From Gordonia alkaliphila (lineage in GTDB: Bacteria; Actinomycetota; Actinomycetes; Mycobacteriales; Mycobacteriaceae), in contig NZ_JALKBW010000001.1 of NCBI RefSeq assembly GCF_023017165.1, positions 3,162,001 to 3,226,000 on the forward strand: DNA of 64,000 bases, read 5' to 3'. Below are positions 59,300 to 64,000 of this stretch, one piece after another (position 1 is the stretch's first letter; the number at the start of each line of letters is the position of its first letter). The notes under the pieces were generated by a model, which was not told the DNA's origin, did not search any database, and saw only the letters and a program-made list of their open reading frames with translations. A program made the position numbers and the translations under genes.

Positions 59300-60571
59300 G
59301 TGAGTGTTCGCGCCGCCATCCTCGTCACCGGAACCGAAGTCCTGCACGGCCAGATCTCCGACCAGAACGGTCCGTGGGTGGCCGAGCGCCTGCTCGAGTA
59401 CGGCCTCGACGTGGCGCACGTGACGATCTGCGGCGACCGCCCGGAGGACATGGCCGCGCAGTTGCGCTTCCTCACCGAGGAAGGCGTCGACCTGATCGTG
59501 ACCACCGGTGGCCTCGGCCCCACCGCCGACGACCTGACGGTGCCCACCGTCGCCGAGTTCTGCGGCCGCGACCTGGTCCTCGACCGCGCCCTGGAAGCCG
59601 ACATCACCACGATCATCCGGAACTGGCGGCGGTTCGCCGACGACCACGAGCTCGCCCCGGCCCTTACCGCGGCCATCGCCAAGCAGGCCCTGGTCCCGAT
59701 CGGTGCCAGCCCGATTCCGCCGACCGGCACCGCGCCGGGTGTCGCGATCCCCGCCGATCAGTACCGGCCGACGATCCTGATCCTGCCCGGCCCGCCCCGC
59801 GAACTGCAGGCGATGTGGCCCGCCGCCGTCGACGTCCCGGCGATCGCCGCCGTCCTCGCACGCGGCGACGAGGTGGAGCACCGCAAGATCCGCGCCTACG
59901 GCCTGTCCGAGGCCGACCTCGCGCAGACTCTGCGTCGCGCCGAATCCGACCTGCCCGGCTTCCGCGACCTGGAAGTCACCACGTGCATGCGGCTGGGCGA
60001 GGTGGAGATCGACACCCGCTTCGCGACCGCCGAGGAGCCGATCTACGACGCGCTGAAAACCCTTCTCCACCAAGAGCATTCGGCACAGATCTTCTCCGCG
60101 GACGGCGCGCCCCTCGACGAACTGCTCGCCGTCGCGCTCGCCGGGCACACCATCGCGACCGCGGAGAGTTGCACCGGCGGGCTGGTTGCCGCACGCCTCA
60201 CCGACCGGCCGGGATCGTCGTCGTACGTCCTCGGCGGCATCGTCTCCTACGCCAACGAGGTCAAGTCCGGTGTGCTCGGAGTGCCGGCCGCGCTGATCGG
60301 CGAACTCGGCGCGGTCAGCGAGCCGGTCGCGTCGGCAATGGCCGAGGGCGCTCGCGCACGCACCGGGGCGACGGTGGCCGTCTCCACCACCGGTATCGCC
60401 GGACCCGGCGGCGCGGTCCCGGGCAAGCCGGTCGGGACGGTCTGTTTCGGCTTGGCGATCGACGGTGAGCCGACCCGCACCGTCACGCGGACCTTCCCCG
60501 GCGACCGCACCATGGTGCGCACCCTGGCCACCACCTTCGCGCTGCACCTGGTTCTCGGCGCGCTCACCTGA
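59300..60571 (+). CDS. cinA: CinA-like competence/damage-inducible protein
   Basis: A 423-residue two-domain protein. The N-terminal MoCF-type domain (about 4-170) has VTGTEVLHGQISDQN, TTGGLGPTADDLT and the phosphate loop LPGPPRELQAM. The C-terminal CinA deamidase domain (about 265-420) has AESCTGGLVAARLT (catalytic Ser/Lys), GGIVSYANEVK and GIAGPGG. It recycles NAD (nicotinamide mononucleotide deamidase) and has ADP-ribose pyrophosphatase activity. Leaderless-type GTG start, 32 bp after the acyl-CoA dehydrogenase gene. Confidence 0.93.
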   Translation: MSVRAAILVTGTEVLHGQISDQNGPWVAERLLEYGLDVAHVTICGDRPEDMAAQLRFLTEEGVDLIVTTGGLGPTADDLTVPTVAEFCGRDLVLDRALEADITTIIRNWRRFADDHELAPALTAAIAKQALVPIGASPIPPTGTAPGVAIPADQYRPTILILPGPPRELQAMWPAAVDVPAIAAVLARGDEVEHRKIRAYGLSEADLAQTLRRAESDLPGFRDLEVTTCMRLGEVEIDTRFATAEEPIYDALKTLLHQEHSAQIFSADGAPLDELLAVALAGHTIATAESCTGGLVAARLTDRPGSSSYVLGGIVSYANEVKSGVLGVPAALIGELGAVSEPVASAMAEGARARTGATVAVSTTGIAGPGGAVPGKPVGTVCFGLAIDGEPTRTVTRTFPGDRTMVRTLATTFALHLVLGALT

Positions 60572-60578
60572 ACCAGCA

Positions 60579-60594
60579 CCGAGCAAGCGCTCGG
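60579..60594 (+). terminator. Weak hairpin after cinA
   Basis: CCGAGC-AAGC-GCTCGG, 6 bp, no T-run. A TACGCT -10-like box at 60600 follows and may serve the next gene. Confidence 0.35.
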
Positions 60595-60661
60595 ACGTCT
60601 ACGCTGCGAGAGGGCCGTCGCCCCCTACCCCCACCTCGACGGCCACGAGGAGAGGAACGTC

Positions 60662-61225
60662 GTGTCGGAGAAGATCACCGCCCTGGACCTGCCCGCCCAG
60701 GAGCTGAGCGAGGCCACCCAGCGCTATTTCGACGTCTGCCAGGAGAAGCTCGGCATGGTGCCGAATGTGTTGCAGGCGTACACCTTCGACGAGACCAAGC
60801 TCGCCGCGTTCACCGGCATGTACAACGATCTGATGCTCGGCGACTCCGGCCTCTCCAAGCTCGAGCGCGAGATGATCGCGGTGGTCGTGTCGTCGATCAA
60901 CAAGTGCTACTACTGCCTCACCGCGCACGGTGCCGCGGTGCGCGCACTGTCCGGCAACCCTGCACTGGGCGAGCAGCTCGTGATGAACTTTCGCGCCGCC
61001 GATCTCGACGACCGCCAGCGGGTCATGCTGGAGTTCTCCGAGAAGCTCACCGAGACCCCGGCGAAGATGGAGGAGACCGACCGGCAGCGACTGCGTGACG
61101 TCGGGTTCAGCGACCGCGACATCTGGGACATCTCTTCCACCGCAGCGTTCTACAACATGACCAACCGGGTGGCCAGCGCTATCGATATGCGGCCGAACTC
61201 TGAGTACGCCGGCCAGTCGCGCTAA
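60662..61225 (+). CDS. AhpD-like peroxidase-related protein
   Basis: A 187-residue carboxymuconolactone decarboxylase/AhpD-fold protein of the 'uncharacterized peroxidase-related' group. The redox motif is NKCYYCLTAHG (CxxC plus His). LEREMIAVVVSSINK precedes it and FYNMTNRVASAIDM follows. Probable thiol peroxidase or redox partner in the cytoplasm. GTG start with GAGGAG 8 nt upstream. Its stop overlaps the convergent membrane gene by 4 bp. Confidence 0.87.
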   Translation: MSEKITALDLPAQELSEATQRYFDVCQEKLGMVPNVLQAYTFDETKLAAFTGMYNDLMLGDSGLSKLEREMIAVVVSSINKCYYCLTAHGAAVRALSGNPALGEQLVMNFRAADLDDRQRVMLEFSEKLTETPAKMEETDRQRLRDVGFSDRDIWDISSTAAFYNMTNRVASAIDMRPNSEYAGQSR

Positions 61226-61785
61226 CTCGGCCCGGCGCCGGGGTCGCTCGAGCGAATCCGCACGAGCGTCCGCAGCGGCAGCCAGATCCACAACCACACC
61301 AGGAGTAGGCCGAGCACGCCTGCGGCGAGTCCGGCCCCCCACCCCGAGTTCGTCGTCGCGAGCACGACGATCGCCGCGGCACCGGCGAGGGCGACGGCCA
61401 GGCAGATCAGGCCGACCACAGCCTCGCGATGGGTGGTGGCGATGATGGTGCGCATCTCGTGCTGCCGGAACAGCACCCGGTGCATGGCGATCGGCGCGAG
61501 CAGAAAGGCGACGGCCGCCACCGCGAACCCGACCGTCACGAGGTAGATCACCACTTCGGGCCCGTCGAGTACGTCGAATCGTGACTGGAACGGCACGATC
61601 AGGAGGAAGCCGGCCAACACCTGAACACCGGTCTGGAGCACACGCAGTTCCTGTATCAGGATCGACCAATTGCGGTCGAGACGCTGCGTCACGGTCTCAC
61701 CGTCGCGAGCCTCCCGGTCCCAACTCTGCTCACCGTCGTCCAAGGGGTCGGGCAGATTCCAGAGCGCCCGAAACACCGAACTCAT
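61222..61785 (-). CDS. DUF6328-like membrane protein
   Basis: A 187-residue protein. A soluble start (RDGETVTQRLDRNWSILIQELRVLQTGVQ) leads to four membrane helices at about 46-62, 74-96, 124-146 and 150-172, with FRQHEMRTIIATTHREAVVG between helices 2 and 3. This is the layout of the DUF6328 family (LxxNWxELLQELRV...QxLxGFLL). Function unknown; often near stress or redox genes. The ATG has GGGAGA upstream. Divergent from the alcohol dehydrogenase gene. Confidence 0.7.
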   Translation of the reverse strand: MSSVFRALWNLPDPLDDGEQSWDREARDGETVTQRLDRNWSILIQELRVLQTGVQVLAGFLLIVPFQSRFDVLDGPEVVIYLVTVGFAVAAVAFLLAPIAMHRVLFRQHEMRTIIATTHREAVVGLICLAVALAGAAAIVVLATTNSGWGAGLAAGVLGLLLVWLWIWLPLRTLVRIRSSDPGAGPS

Positions 61786-61872
61786 CGCCGTCTCCCTCGC
61801 AGTGCCGCGCGACCTGTGTCCACCTCGCAACCCTAGGCTCGCCGCAGCCCGGCGAGGAGCGATCCGAGTCAG

Positions 61873-61878
61873 TAGGGT
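61873..61878 (+). promoter_or_regulatory. Leaderless-type -10 box of the alcohol dehydrogenase gene
   Basis: TAGGGT, 7 nt before ATG 61886. Confidence 0.5.
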
Positions 61879-61885
61879 CGAAACC

Positions 61886-62911
61886 ATGCGCGCAGTGATG
61901 ATGTACGGACCCGGCGACGTGCGGATCGACGACGTTGCCGAACCCACGCTCACCCGCCCGACGGACGCGATCATTCGGGTCACCGACACATGCATCTGCG
62001 GGTCGGATCTGTGGCCGTATCGCGGCTTCAACAGGATCACCGAGCCCGCACGCATGGGGCACGAGTACCTCGGCGTCGTCGAGCAGATCGGCGACGCCGT
62101 GACCGATCTCGCGGAGGGCGACCACGTGGTCGGCTCCTTCGTCGCCTCGGACAACACCTGCGAGATCTGCCAGGCCGGTTACCAGTCGCGCTGCCGCCAC
62201 CAGGTGATGATGGGCGGCATCGGGACGCAGGCCGAAAAGGCGCTGATCCCGTGGGCCGCGGGCACCCTGGTGAAGATTCCCGCCGAACGCACCGCGGCAC
62301 AGAACGCGAGTCTGCTCGCGGCCTCCGACGTCCTGGGCACCGGCTGGTTCGCAGCCGTCGCCGCCGAGGCCGGACCCGGCAAGACGGTGGCCGTGGTCGG
62401 CGACGGCGCGGTCGGTGTGCTGGGCGTACTGGCCGCCAAGGAACTCGGCGCCGACCGCATCATCGCCATGTCCCGGCACGCCGACCGCCAAGCGCTGGCC
62501 CGCCGGTTCGGCGCCACCGACATCGTCGAAGAACGCGGCGCCGACGGCGTGGCCCGGATCAAGGAGATGACCGGCGGCTACGGCGCCCATTCGGTGATCG
62601 AAGCGGTCGGCACCGACGAGGCCATGCAGCAGGCGATCGACTCCACCCGCCCCGGTGGCCACGTCGGCTTCGTCGGCGTCTCGCACGGCGTCACCCTCGA
62701 CGGCGGCAAACTCTTCGGAGCGACGGTGCACCTGCACGGCGGCCCCGCCCCGGTGCGCCGCTTCCTCCCCCAGCTGATCGAGTTGATCATGAGCGATCAG
62801 ATCGATCCCGGGGTCGTCTTCGATCTCACGCTGCCCATTGAGCGAGCGGCTGAAAGCTATCTCGCGATGGACGAGCGGACCGCCACCAAGGTTCGCTTGA
62901 CCTTCGACTGA
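61886..62911 (+). CDS. Zinc-dependent alcohol dehydrogenase
   Basis: A 341-residue medium-chain dehydrogenase. Catalytic zinc ligands: Cys in TCICGSDLWPYRG, and His-Glu in MGHEYLGVVEQIG. The structural-zinc segment is shortened or atypical: CEICQAGYQSRC shows three Cys in place of four. The NAD(P) site VAVVGDGAVGVLGVLAAKELGA (about 168-189) is followed by MSRHADR, which favours NADP. Substrate unknown. The start is leaderless-type; the longer open frame upstream is not credible. Confidence 0.9.
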   Translation: MRAVMMYGPGDVRIDDVAEPTLTRPTDAIIRVTDTCICGSDLWPYRGFNRITEPARMGHEYLGVVEQIGDAVTDLAEGDHVVGSFVASDNTCEICQAGYQSRCRHQVMMGGIGTQAEKALIPWAAGTLVKIPAERTAAQNASLLAASDVLGTGWFAAVAAEAGPGKTVAVVGDGAVGVLGVLAAKELGADRIIAMSRHADRQALARRFGATDIVEERGADGVARIKEMTGGYGAHSVIEAVGTDEAMQQAIDSTRPGGHVGFVGVSHGVTLDGGKLFGATVHLHGGPAPVRRFLPQLIELIMSDQIDPGVVFDLTLPIERAAESYLAMDERTATKVRLTFD

Positions 62912-63036
62912 GTCGGTGGCGTTCTGGTTGACATTCCACAAAGGCAACGCACAATGGCATCAGGCCTTGTTCGGCTCTAGATCCCAATAGCTCGCACAGA
63001 AGTCGAGTCAACTTGAGTCGAGGCTGGGAGGCGATA
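62912..63036 (+). promoter_or_regulatory. Catalase upstream region
   Basis: A 125-bp non-coding gap. TTGACA at 62929-62934 with ACAATG 16 nt on is a weak promoter candidate. AGTCGAG occurs twice (63001 and 63016) as a 15-bp-spaced direct repeat near the start. Confidence 0.3.
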
Positions 63037-64000
63037 ATGATGACCGATCGTCCAATCACCACCACTGACTCGGGTGCACCCGCCGGGAGCGATCAGAATT
63101 CGCTCAGCGTGGGACCCGATGGGCCCATCGTTCTTCACGATCACTATTTGATCGAGCAGATGGCGCAATTCAATCGTGAACGAATTCCCGAGCGTCAGCC
63201 GCACGCCAAGGGCAGCGGCGCATTCGGCACCTTCGAAACCCTCCGGGACGTTTCTGCCTATACCTGTGCGGCGCTCTTCCAACCGGGCGTGAAGACCGAG
63301 ATGGTGGCCCGCTTCTCCTCGGTCGCCGGCGAGCGCGGCAGCCCGGACACGTGGCGAGATCCGCGCGGATTCGCGTTGAAGTTCTACACCGACGAGGGCG
63401 TGTACGACATGGTCGGCAACAACACGCCGGTATTCTTTCTCCGCGACCCGCTGAAATTCCAACACTTCATCCGCTCCCAGAAGCGTCGTGCCGACAACAA
63501 TCTGCGCGATCACGACATGCAGTGGGACTTCTGGACGCTGACGCCGGAGAGCGCGCACCAGGTCACCTGGCTCATGGGCGATCGCGGTACGCCGTCGACC
63601 TGGCGGCACATGAACGGCTACAGCTCGCACACCTACCTGTGGGTCAACGCCGAGGGTGTCAAACACTGGGTCAAGTACCACTTCAAGACCGATCAGGGCG
63701 TCGAGAATCTGACCGCCGAGGAAGCCGACCGGTATGCCATGACCGACGGCGACCACTACACGCGCGACCTGTTCGAGTCGATCGCAGCTGGGCATCACCC
63801 GAGTTGGACCCTGCACGTGCAGCTGATGCCCTACGAAGACGCCAAGACGTACCGGTTCAACCCGTTCGACCTGACCAAGGTGTGGCCGCACGCGGACTAC
63901 CCGCTGGTGGAGGTGGGCAGAATGACCCTGCACACCAATCCCACCGACCATCATTCGCAGATCGAGCAGGCTGCGTTCGCGCCGAGCAACGTGGTGCCCG
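63037..64000 (+). CDS. katA: Heme catalase, 3' partial
   Basis: The first 321 residues of a monofunctional small-subunit (clade 3-like) catalase; the window ends inside the gene. The essential His is in [15 protein letters not shown] and the Asn in [36 protein letters not shown] and the heme-side [10 protein letters not shown] are present. It disproportionates hydrogen peroxide in the cytoplasm. GGGAGG lies 6 nt before ATG 63037, which is followed directly by a second ATG. The gene begins like katA orthologues ([16 protein letters not shown]). Confidence 0.93.
   Translation, partial: MMTDRPITTTDSGAPAGSDQNSLSVGPDGPIVLHDHYLIEQMAQFNRERIPERQPHAKGSGAFGTFETLRDVSAYTCAALFQPGVKTEMVARFSSVAGERGSPDTWRDPRGFALKFYTDEGVYDMVGNNTPVFFLRDPLKFQHFIRSQKRRADNNLRDHDMQWDFWTLTPESAHQVTWLMGDRGTPSTWRHMNGYSSHTYLWVNAEGVKHWVKYHFKTDQGVENLTAEEADRYAMTDGDHYTRDLFESIAAGHHPSWTLHVQLMPYEDAKTYRFNPFDLTKVWPHADYPLVEVGRMTLHTNPTDHHSQIEQAAFAPSNVVP

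Overview
The window is about 64 kb of GC-rich DNA from an actinobacterium of the order Mycobacteriales, most likely Gordonia or a close relative. The genus is an inference. The order is well supported, because the first third follows the Mycobacterium tuberculosis Rv1473-Rv1496 neighbourhood almost gene for gene: ABC-F ATPase, acnR, acn, an Rv1476-like membrane protein, ripA, moxR1, a DUF58 protein, a VWA protein, fabG1 (mabA), inhA, hemH, then a TVP38 protein, mutA, mutB and meaB. A 13E12-type DUF222/HNH gene and many leaderless-type starts (TAnnnT box, 6-8 nt, start codon) fit the same group.

Layout. 1-4.4 kb: end of an EEP-family hydrolase, an ABC-F ATPase, an acyl-CoA ligase and AcnR. 4.4-9.6 kb: aconitase with a textbook AcnR operator, an Rv1476-like protein and the peptidoglycan hydrolase RipA. 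9.6-15.4 kb: MoxR, DUF58 and VWA genes, then the mycolic-acid FAS-II genes fabG1-inhA and ferrochelatase. 15.4-19 kb: conserved unknowns, including a SatD-like regulator/membrane-protein pair with its own strong promoter, and a TVP38 protein. 19.1-24.2 kb: the methylmalonyl-CoA mutase operon mutA-mutB-meaB.

24.2-30.9 kb: a cluster for uptake and breakdown of a phosphonate, probably 2-aminoethylphosphonate. It has an ABC transporter and a FAD oxidoreductase divergent from a GntR regulator and a phosphonatase-like HAD hydrolase. Two of its genes are broken: one permease by a frameshift and the hydrolase by a TGA where a Trp is expected. 30.9-38 kb: DUF6325, SHOCT, pirin, then OYE-flotillin-NfeD, tag glycosylase and the DUF222/HNH gene. 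38-42.9 kb: an LGFP-like lipoprotein, a coiled-coil membrane protein, P450-TetR, a nucleotidyltransferase and relBE.

42.9-43.8 kb has no gene but holds a decayed, internally deleted copy of the SDR-selO pair that lies intact just downstream (43.8-46.3 kb), plus a striking palindrome. 46.4-64 kb is a catabolic and accessory stretch: a lipoprotein, a truncated and frameshifted DJ-1/PfpI gene head to head with a truncated TetR gene, acetyl-CoA hydrolase/transferase, a small secreted protein, type B carboxylesterase, a frameshifted GH3 beta-glucosidase, nitroreductase, PaaX-like regulator, a frameshifted AidB-type acyl-CoA dehydrogenase, CinA, an AhpD-like protein, a DUF6328-like membrane protein, a zinc alcohol dehydrogenase and the start of a catalase.

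Caution: five to six coding disruptions in 64 kb is a lot. Some look like true decay (the selO relic, the PfpI/TetR junction). Others are one- or two-base changes that could be sequencing errors. I see no CRISPR array, tRNA, rRNA, prophage or intact insertion sequence. The least explained units are the SatD-like/membrane pair (17.0-18.2 kb), the phosphonate cluster lacking a PhnW transaminase, and the SDR-selO relic.
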